Assembly (NCBI GenBank): GCA_017428025.1
Contig: JAFRRO010000040.1
Coordinates: 1-58,319, forward strand
Reading direction: 5' to 3'
DNA from: Clostridia bacterium
GTDB lineage: Bacteria > Bacillota > Clostridia > Christensenellales > CAG-138
Length of the DNA stretch: 58,319 nucleotides
The notes below the pieces were generated by a model that was given only the letters and a program-made list of their open reading frames with translations, had not been told where the DNA came from and did no database searches. Below are positions 9,100 through 18,244 of this stretch, in pieces. Position 1 is the stretch's first letter; each line of letters begins with the position of its first letter. The position numbers and the translations under genes are program-made.

Positions 9100-10539
9100 T
9101 CAGATACTGCAGTCCTCTACATACAATTCGCGAACGGCGTTCGGATCGACCGGCACGGTCTTTTCGACCGGCGCGGGCTCCGGTTCGTTCGCCTTCTTTT
9201 CCTGCTCGTCGCGCCAGTCGAAATACTTCATCGCGACCTGCGGCAGCAGCGCGTAGCTCAGCACGTCCTCCTCGCTGTGCGCGCGATCGCCGAGCTCCGC
9301 CTTGTATTTCTCGAGCTCCGGCTCCAGAAGGTCCGCGGGGCGGCAGGTGACGACCGGTTCGTCGCCGATCGCAAGCTTGCGCACTTCCTCGTTGACCGGT
9401 CCGGGCAGCTTGCCGTATTCGCCGCGTAAAACCGCCTTGGAGTTGTTCGGGAACGTCTTATAGCGTCCGACGAGCACATTGAACACCGCCTGCGTGCCGA
9501 CGATCTGCGACGTCGGCGTGACGAGCGGCGGATATCCGAAGTCCTTGCGCACCCGCGGGATCTCCGCGAGCACGTCATAGTATTTGTCCTCCGCGCCTGC
9601 GTCCTTGAGCTGCTTGATGAGGTTCGAGAGCATGCCGCCCGGCACCTGATACAGCAGCGTGTTCGTATCGACGCGCAGCGATTTGTCGGAGATCAGACCG
9701 TCCGCTTTCAGCCGGTCGTACACCTTGCGGAAATACTTCGCGCACTCGCTGAGCGCATTGAGGTCCAGTCCCGTGTCGCGCTCCTGTCCCTTGAGCGTTG
9801 CGACGAGCGATTCGGTCGCGGGCTGGGACGTGCCGTTGCCCAAAGGCGACAGCGCGGTATCGACGATATCGACGCCCGCTTCCGCAGCTTTCAGCAGCAC
9901 CATGTCGCCGGTGCCGGTGGTATTGTGCGTGTGCAGGTGGATCGGAATGTCGACCTCCGCCTTGAGCCGCTTCACCAGAGAGTATGCGTCATACGGCAAC
10001 AGAAGATTCGCCATATCCTTGATGCAGATCGAATCTGCGCCCATCTGCGCCAATTCCTTCGAAAGCTTCACGAAATATTCTTCGCTGTGCACCGGCGAAG
10101 TCGTGTAGGAGATCGCCGCTTCGCAGAAGCCGCCGTACTTGTTGGTGTACTTGATCGCGGCCTCCAGATTTCTCGGATCGTTCAGCGCGTCGAAGATGCG
10201 GATGACGTCGATGCCGTTTTCGATCGCCTTGCGGCAGAACTGCTCCACGACGTCGTCGGCATAATGCTTGTAGCCGAGGATGTTCTGTCCGCGGAACAGC
10301 ATCTGCAGCTTCGTGTTCGGCAGCGCCTTGCGGAGCGTGCGAAGCCGCTCCCACGGATCCTCGTTGAGGAAGCGCAGGCAGGAATCGAACGTCGCGCCGC
10401 CCCAGACTTCGAGCGACCAGTAGCCGATCGCGTCGAGCATTTCGCAAGCGGGCAGCATCTCCTTGGTGGTCATGCGCGTCGCCGCCAGCGACTGGTGCGC
10501 GTCGCGCAGGATGGTATCGGTGACAAAGAGCTTACTCAT
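9100..10539 (-). CDS. oadA: Oxaloacetate decarboxylase alpha-type carboxyltransferase subunit
   Basis: 479 residues. The HMGL-like TIM barrel starts with TDTILRDAHQSLAATRM; RDAHQS and the HLHTHNTTGTGD metal-binding motif are those of pyruvate carboxylase/oxaloacetate decarboxylase carboxyltransferases. A conserved second domain follows (VPGGMLSNL, DFGYPPLVTPTSQIVGTQAV). Unlike classical OadA there is no fused biotinyl domain; that is encoded separately upstream. A Pro/Glu-rich tail follows residue 440. The ATG at 10539 has AAGGAG eight bases upstream. Transfers CO2 from the oxoacid to biotin. Confidence 0.9.
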   Translation of the reverse strand: MSKLFVTDTILRDAHQSLAATRMTTKEMLPACEMLDAIGYWSLEVWGGATFDSCLRFLNEDPWERLRTLRKALPNTKLQMLFRGQNILGYKHYADDVVEQFCRKAIENGIDVIRIFDALNDPRNLEAAIKYTNKYGGFCEAAISYTTSPVHSEEYFVKLSKELAQMGADSICIKDMANLLLPYDAYSLVKRLKAEVDIPIHLHTHNTTGTGDMVLLKAAEAGVDIVDTALSPLGNGTSQPATESLVATLKGQERDTGLDLNALSECAKYFRKVYDRLKADGLISDKSLRVDTNTLLYQVPGGMLSNLIKQLKDAGAEDKYYDVLAEIPRVRKDFGYPPLVTPTSQIVGTQAVFNVLVGRYKTFPNNSKAVLRGEYGKLPGPVNEEVRKLAIGDEPVVTCRPADLLEPELEKYKAELGDRAHSEEDVLSYALLPQVAMKYFDWRDEQEKKANEPEPAPVEKTVPVDPNAVRELYVEDCSI

Positions 10540-10551
10540 TTGCAATTCTCC

Positions 10552-11763
10552 TTATTTGAACAAGGTCAGAAATACGCCCGCCGCAATCGCGGAGCCGATG
10601 ACGCCCGCCACATTCGGGCCCATGGCGTGCATGAGCAGGAAGTTCTTGGGGTTCTCCTTCTGTCCCACGACCTGCGAAACACGCGCCGCCATCGGCACGG
10701 CGGAAACGCCCGCGGAGCCGATCAACGGATTGATCTTCTGCTTCAGGAACAGGTTCATGATCTTGGCAAGCAGCACGCCGCCTGCGGTGCCGCCCATAAA
10801 CGCGACGACGCCGAGAACGACGATCGCAAGCGTGGAAAGCTGCAGAAACGTCTGACCGGTCGCCGTTGCGCCGACGCAGACGCCGAGGAAGATCGTGACG
10901 ATGTTGCAAAGCTCGTTCTGCACGGTCTTCGAAAGACGCTCCGTGACGCCGCATTCCTTAAAAAGATTGCCGAGCATCAGACAGCCCACCAACGGCGCTG
11001 CAGAGGGAACCAGCAGCGCGACGAAGATCGTAACGACGATCGGGAAGATGATCTTCTCGGTCTGGGAAACGGCGCGCAGCTGCGCCATCTCGATCTGACG
11101 CTCCTTCTCGGTGGTCAGCGCCTTCATGATCGGCGGCTGAATGACCGGCACGAGCGCCATGTACGAATACGCCGCGACCGCGATCGGTCCCAGAAACGCC
11201 GGCGCCAGCTGCGAGGTCACGAGGATCGCCGTCGGGCCGTCCGCGCCGCCGATGATGCCGATGGACGCCGCGATCTTTTCAATCGGGGTGCCGAGGCTGT
11301 TCATGAACGGGAGCTGGAACGTGAGGATCGCGAGCACAAACGCGATATAGATGCCGAGCTGTGCCGCCGCGCCGAGAATCAGGCTCTTGGGGTTCGCGAT
11401 CAACGGACCGAAGTCGGTCATCGCGCCGACGCCCATGAAGATCAGGCACGGATAGATGCCGAGCTTGACGCCGAGATACAGGTAGTCCAGAAGTCCCGCG
11501 CCGCCGGTGAGATTCTCCCAGTGCACATGCCCGCCGGAGAAGAACTCCTCATGGAACATGCCTGCGCCGGGAAGGTTTGTGAGCAGCATGCCGAATGCGA
11601 TCGGCACGAGCAGCAGCGGCTCGAACTTCTTGACGATCGCCAGATAAAGCAGGAAGCATGCGACGAGAATCATGATCGCGCACTTCCAGTTGTCATCGAC
11701 GAAGAACAAAGCAAATCCGGTTTGCGTAAAGAAGCCGGATATTGTTTTCCAAATGGCTTCCAT
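10552..11763 (-). CDS. oadB: Sodium-translocating decarboxylase beta subunit
   Basis: 403 residues, about nine to eleven membrane segments. It carries the family hallmark [13 protein letters not shown] with the aspartate implicated in Na+ transport, plus [18 protein letters not shown] and [12 protein letters not shown] toward the end. This subunit decarboxylates carboxybiotin and couples it to Na+ export. It follows the biotin carrier and precedes oadA in one operon. The relation to oxaloacetate rather than another acid rests on the oadA neighbour. Confidence 0.92.
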   Translation of the reverse strand: MEAIWKTISGFFTQTGFALFFVDDNWKCAIMILVACFLLYLAIVKKFEPLLLVPIAFGMLLTNLPGAGMFHEEFFSGGHVHWENLTGGAGLLDYLYLGVKLGIYPCLIFMGVGAMTDFGPLIANPKSLILGAAAQLGIYIAFVLAILTFQLPFMNSLGTPIEKIAASIGIIGGADGPTAILVTSQLAPAFLGPIAVAAYSYMALVPVIQPPIMKALTTEKERQIEMAQLRAVSQTEKIIFPIVVTIFVALLVPSAAPLVGCLMLGNLFKECGVTERLSKTVQNELCNIVTIFLGVCVGATATGQTFLQLSTLAIVVLGVVAFMGGTAGGVLLAKIMNLFLKQKINPLIGSAGVSAVPMAARVSQVVGQKENPKNFLLMHAMGPNVAGVIGSAIAAGVFLTLFK

Positions 11764-11775
11764 AGACGCCCCCGC

Positions 11776-12117
11776 TTACGCGATCGTGCAGAGCAGCGAA
11801 CCGCTTTCCACCGTGGAACCCTTGGCGACCGCGATGATCGTGATCTTGCCGGACGCCGGCGCGAGGATCTCGTTCTCCATCTTCATGGCTTCGAGGATCA
11901 TCAGCTGCTGACCTTCCTTGACGGTATCGCCGGGCTTGATATTGACCTGAAGAATGTTGCCGGGCATCGGCGCCTTGACCTCGACGCCTGCGCCGGACGG
12001 TGCGGACGCGGGTGCGCTCGGCTTGGATTCCGCCGCCTTTGCAGCGGTTGCCGCGTCGATCTCCTCGACTTCTACTTCATATCTGGTTCCGTTGACATTG
12101 ACAGAAAACTTACGCAT
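11776..12117 (-). CDS. Biotin carboxyl carrier subunit of the decarboxylase
   Basis: 113 residues. The first 25 residues (MRKFSVNVNGTRYEVEVEEI) form a short strand-rich cap, then an Ala/Ser/Pro linker (about 26–46), then a biotinyl domain with PMPGNILQ and EAMKMEN, whose lysine is the biotin attachment site. It shuttles CO2 from the OadA-type to the OadB-type subunit. In classical oxaloacetate decarboxylase this domain is fused to the alpha subunit; the split form resembles glutaconyl-CoA and methylmalonyl-CoA decarboxylases. Confidence 0.9.
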   Translation of the reverse strand: MRKFSVNVNGTRYEVEVEEIDAATAAKAAESKPSAPASAPSGAGVEVKAPMPGNILQVNIKPGDTVKEGQQLMILEAMKMENEILAPASGKITIIAVAKGSTVESGSLLCTIA

Positions 12118-12133
12118 GGTCTTTTCCCCCTAT

Positions 12134-12460
12134 TCAATCCACTTTTTTGAAAGATACAATCCGAATTCCGCCGACGTTCTCGCCCATCACCGTCGCAATC
12201 GCGGCGGATACCGCGGCGATGATCTCTCCTCTGTCGCCTTCCGGCTCCGGCGCGCTCTGCGGCACGTCCGGAACGGGCACCGGCTCAACCTTCTTTGCGC
12301 CGATGCGCCGCATGATTGCGCCCATGATCTTGATGATCAGGATCAGCGCGATCAGACCGATGAAGACAATCCCGAGTCCGAGAAGAAATGTGATCAACGT
12401 CGACACCGCAACCGAACCGCCCTCAAAGACCAGTCCGGCGCCTTCTTCTGCAAACAGCAT
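12134..12460 (-). CDS. OadG-family membrane subunit
   Basis: 108 residues. One hydrophobic segment (about 18–45, VSTLITFLLGLGIVFIGLIALILIIKI) is followed by a Pro/Glu-rich cytoplasmic stretch and a C-terminal GEIIAAVSAAIATVMGENVG segment, typical of the small gamma/delta subunits that assemble membrane decarboxylases. The ATG at 12460 has GGAGG seven bases upstream. First gene of the operon, behind a strong promoter. Confidence 0.85.
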   Translation of the reverse strand: MLFAEEGAGLVFEGGSVAVSTLITFLLGLGIVFIGLIALILIIKIMGAIMRRIGAKKVEPVPVPDVPQSAPEPEGDRGEIIAAVSAAIATVMGENVGGIRIVSFKKVD

Positions 12461-12558
12461 AATGAACCTCCATCCTGTATTACGGACAACATCTCAATCT
12501 TGCCCTTTTACTGTATTATTCGACGGAAAACCTCTTTTTCCTTTTCTCGTTATTACAT

Positions 12559-12587
12559 ATCATATAATCAATTTCCTTATATGTCAA
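12559..12587 (-). promoter_or_regulatory. Sigma-A promoter of the decarboxylase operon
   Basis: Minus strand TTGACA (12582–12587), 17-nt spacer, TATGAT (12559–12564). Transcription would start near 12552, leaving a leader of about 90 nt before the oadG-like gene. Confidence 0.8.
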
Positions 12588-12633
12588 TGCCGCCCGTACG
12601 TATATTTTTGACGGCTCCGCAGAAACTATCCCC

Positions 12634-13341
12634 ATGCTGACCTTGTTTTTACGCGCGATCTTTCTCGATCTTTTTGTGCTGCTGATCCTGCGTCTGACCG
12701 GCAAACGGCAGGTGAGCGATCTGCAGCCGTACGACCTTCTGATGACGCTGATCATCGCCGACCTCGCCAGCACGGCGATCGCCGACACGGATATCCCGCT
12801 GCTGTACAGCATCGTGCCGATCCTCGCCCTGTATCTGGTGCAGCGGGTGCTTGCAAAGCTCTCGCTGAAATCGTCCGCCGTGCGGCGGTTCCTGTGCGGG
12901 ACGCCGCAGATTCTCATCATGGACGGCGTGCTGCAGGAGCAGGTGATGCGCCGCACGAACTACACGGTGCGCGATCTCATGGACAGTCTGCGCAGCAACG
13001 GCGTGTTCGACGTCGGCGAGGTTGCCTATGCGATCCTCGAGACGAACGGCAGCGTCAGCGTGCTTCTGAAGGACGCGTTTCTGCAGCCGACCAAGCGGGA
13101 TCTCAAGCTCAAAGAGGAGTCCTCCGCCCTGAAGCATCTGCTGATTCTGGAGGGCAGGCTGCAAAAGAGCGGGCTGGATTCGCTGCACCTCGACCGGAAG
13201 CGCGTCGACGCCATTCTGAAGCGCAACAAGCTGACGCTCGGCTCGGTGTTCTTTGCGCAGATGGACGGCGACGGCGATCTGTACATCCAGCTGGACCGCG
13301 CGCACAGCAGCCGGATCCTGCATCTGAAGGAATCGATCTGA
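12634..13341 (+). CDS. DUF421 (YetF-like) membrane protein
   Basis: 235 residues. Three N-terminal membrane segments in about residues 1–75 precede a cytoplasmic domain of the YetF/DUF421 fold; LLILRLTGKRQVSDLQPYDL is the typical family start. Function is unknown; sporulating relatives have roles in spores. It is followed after 12 bp by a DUF4363 gene, the usual partner in Clostridia. No strong ribosome site is visible before the ATG at 12634; the start is taken from the family's usual N-terminus. Confidence 0.88.
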   Translation: MLTLFLRAIFLDLFVLLILRLTGKRQVSDLQPYDLLMTLIIADLASTAIADTDIPLLYSIVPILALYLVQRVLAKLSLKSSAVRRFLCGTPQILIMDGVLQEQVMRRTNYTVRDLMDSLRSNGVFDVGEVAYAILETNGSVSVLLKDAFLQPTKRDLKLKEESSALKHLLILEGRLQKSGLDSLHLDRKRVDAILKRNKLTLGSVFFAQMDGDGDLYIQLDRAHSSRILHLKESI

Positions 13342-13353
13342 ACGGAGGAAACC

Positions 13354-13746
13354 ATGGGATTTACCGTCTTTCGCACCTGCGCGACCGTCGCAGTCTGTCT
13401 GCTTCTGGCTGCGCTGTTCATCTTTCCGTCGCAGACGCTCTGCCGCTTTGCCGACGAAGCCGAAGCGCATCTCAAGCGTGCGCAGGAGGCGCTGCTCGAA
13501 GGCGATGCTGCCGCTGCCGAACCGTCGTGCCGCGCGCTGACGGAGCTCATCGACGACCGGATGCTGGCGCTCGAACGGTTCCTGAACCACGCGAGCGTCG
13601 ATGCGCTAGGCGCATCCTTTGCCATAGCGTACGCCGCGGTGCGCATCGGAGACGCGGGCGCGGCGATCGAAGCGCTTGCCGAAGCCGAAACGATCCTCGA
13701 ACGGCTGCGCGGAATTGAACTTTTTTCTCCGAATTCGCTTCTTTAA
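13354..13746 (+). CDS. DUF4363 family protein
   Basis: 130 residues. A single N-terminal membrane segment or uncleaved signal (about 8–25) is followed by helical, Ala/Glu-rich sequence, consistent with DUF4363 proteins that accompany DUF421 genes. An AACGGAGGAAACC ribosome site lies before the ATG. Function unknown; assignment rests on length, topology and neighbourhood. Confidence 0.7.
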   Translation: MGFTVFRTCATVAVCLLLAALFIFPSQTLCRFADEAEAHLKRAQEALLEGDAAAAEPSCRALTELIDDRMLALERFLNHASVDALGASFAIAYAAVRIGDAGAAIEALAEAETILERLRGIELFSPNSLL

Positions 13747-13748
13747 GA

Positions 13749-13777
13749 TTGTTTCTTGCCGCAACCTGTGGTATACT
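13749..13777 (+). promoter_or_regulatory. Promoter of adenine deaminase
   Basis: TTGTTT (13749–13754), 17-nt spacer, TATACT (13772–13777), about 22 nt before the likely transcription-to-translation region of ade. No purine-riboswitch core is present in the short leader. Confidence 0.6.
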
Positions 13778-13806
13778 GGTTTTAATATCAAATCGAGGTG
13801 TACCGC

Positions 13807-15510
13807 ATGAATGCAAGCGATCTGGACCGTCTGATCCCCGCCGCACGCGACGGTAAGCCGGATTTTGTGATTCGAGACGCAAAGGTCATCAACGTCTTCA
13901 CAAAGGAAATCGTCCGGACAAACATAGCGATCGCCGGCGATACGATTATCGGCGTCGGAAACTACACCTGCGAAAACGAATATCACGCGCACGGCGCATA
14001 CCTCGCGCCGGGCTTTATCGACGGGCACGTGCACATCGAGAGCTCGATGGTCGTCCCCGCGTCCTTTGCGCAGATCCTGCTGCCGAAGGGCACGACCACG
14101 ATCATCGCCGATCCGCACGAGATCGCAAACGTCGCCGGAACCGAAGGCTTAAAGGCGATCCTCGCGCTTTCGAAAGGTCTGCCCCTCGACATCCGCTTCA
14201 TGCTGCCGTCCTGTGTGCCCGCAACGCCGTTCGAACACAGCGGCGCGACGCTGTCCGCAGCCGATCTCGCGCCGTTTCTCAGCGAGCCGAACGTGCTGGG
14301 GCTCGGCGAGGTCATGGATTATCCGTCGGTCGTCTCCGGCGCGCCGGATATGCTCGAAAAGCTCGCCTGTTTCTTCGACCGTCCGATCGACGGACACGCG
14401 CCGATGCTGACCGGACGCGCGCTGAACGCCTATTGTCTCGCCGGTCCGCGCACCGATCACGAATGCTCGAATTATCCGGAGCTCAAAGAAAAGCTGCGCA
14501 ACGGCATGGTGCCGCTGATCCGCATGGGCTCCGCCGCCAACGGCGTGCTCGAAATGTTCGATGGCATCGTTTCGGACAGCCTGCCGACCGACCGCATCTG
14601 CTTCTGCACCGACGACAAGCATCTCGAAAGCATTCGCTCCGAAGGACATATCAATCACATCGTCAACGTCGCGATCTCGCGCGGCATCCGCCCGCTGGAT
14701 GCCATCCGCATGGCGACGCTCAATACCGCGACCGCGTTCGGGCTCCGGCGCGTCGGCGCGATTGCGCCGGGCTATCGCGCAAACCTGATCCTGTTCGACG
14801 ATCTTCACACCATCGAACCGTTCGCCGTCTTTGCGAACGGCAAAAAGATCGATCCCGCGGCGCCGATCCCCTCGCCCGCCGTTCCGGAATCCGTCAAAAA
14901 CAGCGTGCATGCCGCGCCGGTCGACGTCTCACGTCTGCTGCTCAGGCCGCAGACCTTTATGCCGATCATCGAGACGGTGCCGCAGCAGCTCGTCACGCGG
15001 CTCGTGCACCGCGAAGTGCCGACCGACGAAAACGGTTACTTTGTCGCAAAGGACGGGCTCAACAAGCTTGCGGTCATCGAACGGCATCACGAGACCGGAT
15101 GCGTCGGCGTCGGCATCGTCGACGGGCTGCATGTACGGGGCGGCGCAATCGCCGCAACGGTCTCACACGATTCGCACAACATCGTGATCGTCGGCGACAA
15201 CGATCCGGATATGCTCAAGGCCGCCGAAATGCTCAAAGCCTGCGGCGGCGGGTTCACCGTCGTTTCGAACGGCGCTGTCAAAGCGCTTCTGGAACTGCCG
15301 GTCGCCGGATTGATGAGCGACGCGCCGGTGGAAACGGTGCTCGAAAAGCAGCGCGCCCTTCTGAATGCCGCGCGCGAGCTCGGCACAAGCGACGACTGCG
15401 ATCCGCTGATTCTGCTCTCCTTCCTCGCCCTGCCGGTCATTCCCGAAGTACGGCTGACCGACTGCGGGCTGTTCGACGTCACTACAATGTCGTTCCTCTA
15501 CCGGAACTGA
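13807..15510 (+). CDS. ade: Adenine deaminase
   Basis: 567 residues. The amidohydrolase metal site is visible as PGFIDGHVHIESSM, then DPHEIANV, GEVMDYPSV, DGHAPML and CTDDKH; the C-terminal domain follows. It converts adenine to hypoxanthine and ammonia in purine salvage. The frame is open from a GTG at 13798, but that GTG is part of the ribosome site GAGGTG, so the ATG at 13807 is chosen. It is convergent with a nucleoside-type ABC importer, which fits a purine salvage neighbourhood. Confidence 0.95.
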   Translation: MNASDLDRLIPAARDGKPDFVIRDAKVINVFTKEIVRTNIAIAGDTIIGVGNYTCENEYHAHGAYLAPGFIDGHVHIESSMVVPASFAQILLPKGTTTIIADPHEIANVAGTEGLKAILALSKGLPLDIRFMLPSCVPATPFEHSGATLSAADLAPFLSEPNVLGLGEVMDYPSVVSGAPDMLEKLACFFDRPIDGHAPMLTGRALNAYCLAGPRTDHECSNYPELKEKLRNGMVPLIRMGSAANGVLEMFDGIVSDSLPTDRICFCTDDKHLESIRSEGHINHIVNVAISRGIRPLDAIRMATLNTATAFGLRRVGAIAPGYRANLILFDDLHTIEPFAVFANGKKIDPAAPIPSPAVPESVKNSVHAAPVDVSRLLLRPQTFMPIIETVPQQLVTRLVHREVPTDENGYFVAKDGLNKLAVIERHHETGCVGVGIVDGLHVRGGAIAATVSHDSHNIVIVGDNDPDMLKAAEMLKACGGGFTVVSNGAVKALLELPVAGLMSDAPVETVLEKQRALLNAARELGTSDDCDPLILLSFLALPVIPEVRLTDCGLFDVTTMSFLYRN

Positions 15511-15522
15511 ACGGAGGTACCT

Positions 15523-16107
15523 ATGTGTCTGTTTCGTAAGAAAAAAGGCGACCGGCAAAGCTCGCACGACGAGTGGCACAACCAGTGGCAGAGCGCGTTC
15601 CCGCCCGAATGCCGCGACGTGCCGGTCACGCACGACGGCGTGACCTACGTTGCGTACGTGCTGGTCGGGCATACCGTGATGATGCTGCAGGACGGGCTTC
15701 TGATGGAAGCGACGTTCTTCGACGTTTGCGAGCATTTCCAGCGCGCAGGCTATCATGTCGTCTGGCTGATGCGCTGCACGCAGGACATCCGCAACGGATA
15801 CCTCAAGCGGAAACACTCCGACGGCGGCCGCACGCACTGGCTGTGGAAGAAGCCGACGACGAATTTCGGACGCTGGAGTTCGGATCAGCAGCACGCCTCG
15901 ATCGTCCTGCAGGTCAAGGAACTGCCCGCCGGCAATCCGAAGGACTGCACCAAAAAGATTCTGCAGCGCGTGGTCTGGGCGGAGAGCGACGATCCGGAAG
16001 CGATGGTTCCCTCGCGCACGACGTTCGTCACCACCTATGTGCCGGACACCCCGCCCGAACTGATCCGCTGGCTGAACGGCGAATCGTTGAGCCGGTTCCA
16101 GGACTGA
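15523..16107 (+). CDS. Hypothetical protein, 194 residues
   Basis: I do not recognise this protein. It starts MCLFRKKKGDRQSS after GGAGG, 12 bp downstream of ade, so it is probably co-transcribed. It is soluble, rich in Trp and His, with a central VCEHFQRAGYHVVWLMRC segment faintly resembling the helix–strand end of CoiA-like PD-(D/E)XK nucleases, followed by conserved-looking HWLWKKPTTNFGRW. A C-terminal helix includes PPELIRWLNG. The nuclease resemblance is weak and I assign no function. Confidence 0.75.
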   Translation: MCLFRKKKGDRQSSHDEWHNQWQSAFPPECRDVPVTHDGVTYVAYVLVGHTVMMLQDGLLMEATFFDVCEHFQRAGYHVVWLMRCTQDIRNGYLKRKHSDGGRTHWLWKKPTTNFGRWSSDQQHASIVLQVKELPAGNPKDCTKKILQRVVWAESDDPEAMVPSRTTFVTTYVPDTPPELIRWLNGESLSRFQD

Positions 16108-16114
16108 ACATAAC

Positions 16115-16147
16115 AAAAATCGACCGGATTTCTCCGGTCGTTTTTTT
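16115..16147. terminator. Bidirectional terminator
   Basis: CGACCGGA-TT-TCTCCGGTCG stem (16121–16140) with TTTTTTT on the plus side and an A-run on the other side, so it can end both the ade transcript and the converging ABC importer transcript. Confidence 0.85.
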
Positions 16148-16157
16148 GTAGAATTTT

Positions 16158-17141
16158 CTATCGTTCTTCTCGGAAGTACGCAAGACCGAGGCTCTGCGGC
16201 GGCTGATCCTCGCGCTTGTGGCGCAGCGACACCGTGATCAGCACGATGATCGTGACCGCGTAGGGCAGCATCTTGAAAATCTCCTGCGAGCTGCGGTTGA
16301 GTCCCGGGATGAAGTTGTAGAGCCAGCACAGCGCGCCGAACAGGTATGCGCCCCACACCGCGCGCAGCGGCTTCCACGTGGCGAAGATAACGAGCGCGAC
16401 AGCAAGCCAGCCGAGCGCTTCGATGTTTCCGTCGTTTGCCCACGTGCCGTTGATGTAGTCCATGACGTAGTAGAGTCCGCCGAGGCCCGAGATCGCCGCG
16501 CCCGCGCAGGTGGAAAGATACTTATACTTCGTGACGTTGATGCCCGCCGCGTCCGCCGTCGCCGGATTCTCACCGACGGCGCGCAGGTTCAGACCGACGC
16601 TCGTGCGGTTCAGCACCCAGCTCAGAAGGATCGCCAGCGCAATCGCGAGGTACGTCATGTAGCCGAAGTTGAAGAACAGCTTGTGCACCGCGCCGAGCGG
16701 TTCGGTGATCGTCAGCGTCTTGCAGAAGACGCGGCTCGTCAGCGCGACGGAGATCTGACCGACGCCGCCCGCCATCTTGTTCAGCGAACCGCCGAAGAAG
16801 TTTGCAAGACCGGATCCGAAGATCGTCAGCGTAAGACCGGTGACGTTCTGGTTCGCGCGCAGCGTGATCGTCAGAAACGCATAGATCAGACCGCCGAGCG
16901 CCGCCGCCGCAAGCGCGCAGCCGAGCGCGATCAGCATGCCGACCGTGCCGTTTGCCGCCGGATTGTTGAGCTCGTAGAGGAACGCGCCGATCAGACCGGC
17001 AATGCCGCCGAGGTACATGATGCCCGGAACGCCGAGGTTCAGCTGACCGGATTTCTCGGTCAGGATCTCGCCCATCGCGCCGAACATGATGACCGTGCCG
17101 AAGCTGACCGCTGTGGTAAAGAGGGAAATAAACTGTGTCAT
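16158..17141 (-). CDS. ABC transporter permease, nucleoside type (NupQ-like)
   Basis: 327 residues, eight or more membrane segments, BPD_transp_2 family. GEILTEKSGQLNLGVPGIMYLGG near the N-terminus is the family signature of YufQ/NupQ-like subunits. NLRAVGENPATADAAGINV is the cytoplasmic loop that contacts the ATPase. It pairs with the larger permease just upstream (4-bp overlap). The BMP lipoprotein at the operon start suggests nucleosides or related purines as substrate. Confidence 0.88.
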   Translation of the reverse strand: MTQFISLFTTAVSFGTVIMFGAMGEILTEKSGQLNLGVPGIMYLGGIAGLIGAFLYELNNPAANGTVGMLIALGCALAAAALGGLIYAFLTITLRANQNVTGLTLTIFGSGLANFFGGSLNKMAGGVGQISVALTSRVFCKTLTITEPLGAVHKLFFNFGYMTYLAIALAILLSWVLNRTSVGLNLRAVGENPATADAAGINVTKYKYLSTCAGAAISGLGGLYYVMDYINGTWANDGNIEALGWLAVALVIFATWKPLRAVWGAYLFGALCWLYNFIPGLNRSSQEIFKMLPYAVTIIVLITVSLRHKREDQPPQSLGLAYFREER

Positions 17142-18244
17142 TTGGCTTTCTCCTCCTTATGAACAAATCCGAATTTCAGCTTGTAGTTGATGAAGAACTC
17201 GCTGCCGAGGATGAAGAACAGGATTACGCCGGTCAGGATGTTCGACACGTCGTTGGAAAGCTGGAACTTCGAGGCGATCGCGATCGCGCCCTTGTCGAGG
17301 AAGACGATCATCGCGGCGATCAGCACCATGACGAGGGTGTTGAACTTCGCGAGCCATGCGACGATGATCGCGATGAAGCCGCGTCCGCCGGACGTATCCG
17401 TGGAGATCGTGTGGTCCGCGCCCGCCACCGCAAGGAAGCCTGCCAGACCGCAGATCGCGCCGGACAGCGTCATCGAACGGATGACGACCTTCTTGACGTT
17501 GATCGCGGCGTAGCGCGCGGTGTTTTCGGATTCGCCGACGACGCCGATCTCATAGCCGTGCTTGCTGTACTTGAGGTAGATATACATGGCAATCGTCAGC
17601 AGAACGACGATCAGCACGTTGAGTCCGTACATCTGCCCGAACATCGGCGAGAACCAGCCCGCCTTGGAAACCGAGTTGATCGTGCCGACCGTGTTGCTGC
17701 CTGCCGGATGCTCCCAGATCGGAATGAAGAACGACGTCAGCTGGATCGCGATGTAGTTCATCATCAGCGTGAACAGCGTTTCGTTCGTATTCCACTGCGC
17801 CTTGAACACCGCGGGGATCATGCCCCAGATCGCGCCCGCGATCAGGCTCGCCGCCGCCATGATGACGAGCAGCAGCCAGTTCGGAAGTCCCGCGCTGCCG
17901 AGATAGATCATGCACGCCGCGGCGCCGATGCCGCCGACGAGGATCTGACCTTCCGCGCCGATGTTCCAGAAGCGCATCTTGAACGCCGGCGCAAGACCGA
18001 CCGCGATGCACAGAAGCAGCATCATGTCGCGGATCCAAGCCCACATGCGGCGCGTGGTGCCGAAGACGCCTTCGAACATTTCCTTGTACACCAGCAGCGG
18101 GTTCAGACCGGAGATCGCATAGATGATGATCGCATTGATCATCAGCGAGACCACCACCGCGATCAGGCGGATCAGCCAGCTCTTCCATCGAGCCATGCCG
18201 TCGCGTTTGCTGATGCGAACGAACGGTTCTCTCTTGATGCTCAT
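17138..18244 (-). CDS. ABC transporter permease, nucleoside type (NupP-like)
   Basis: 368 residues with about ten membrane segments, the longer permease of BMP-type importers. Recognisable parts are LVYKEMFEGVFGTTRR, the FWNIGAEGQILVGG motif and YEIGVVGESENTARYAAINV in the ATPase-contact loop. Overlaps the upstream ATPase by 4 bp and the downstream permease by 4 bp, indicating tight coupling. Confidence 0.88.
   Translation of the reverse strand: MSIKREPFVRISKRDGMARWKSWLIRLIAVVVSLMINAIIIYAISGLNPLLVYKEMFEGVFGTTRRMWAWIRDMMLLLCIAVGLAPAFKMRFWNIGAEGQILVGGIGAAACMIYLGSAGLPNWLLLVIMAAASLIAGAIWGMIPAVFKAQWNTNETLFTLMMNYIAIQLTSFFIPIWEHPAGSNTVGTINSVSKAGWFSPMFGQMYGLNVLIVVLLTIAMYIYLKYSKHGYEIGVVGESENTARYAAINVKKVVIRSMTLSGAICGLAGFLAVAGADHTISTDTSGGRGFIAIIVAWLAKFNTLVMVLIAAMIVFLDKGAIAIASKFQLSNDVSNILTGVILFFILGSEFFINYKLKFGFVHKEEKAK

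Noticed and set aside
9925..12150. 741-codon open frame on the plus strand
   Set aside because: Antisense to the decarboxylase operon, whose four genes have clear motifs and ribosome sites.
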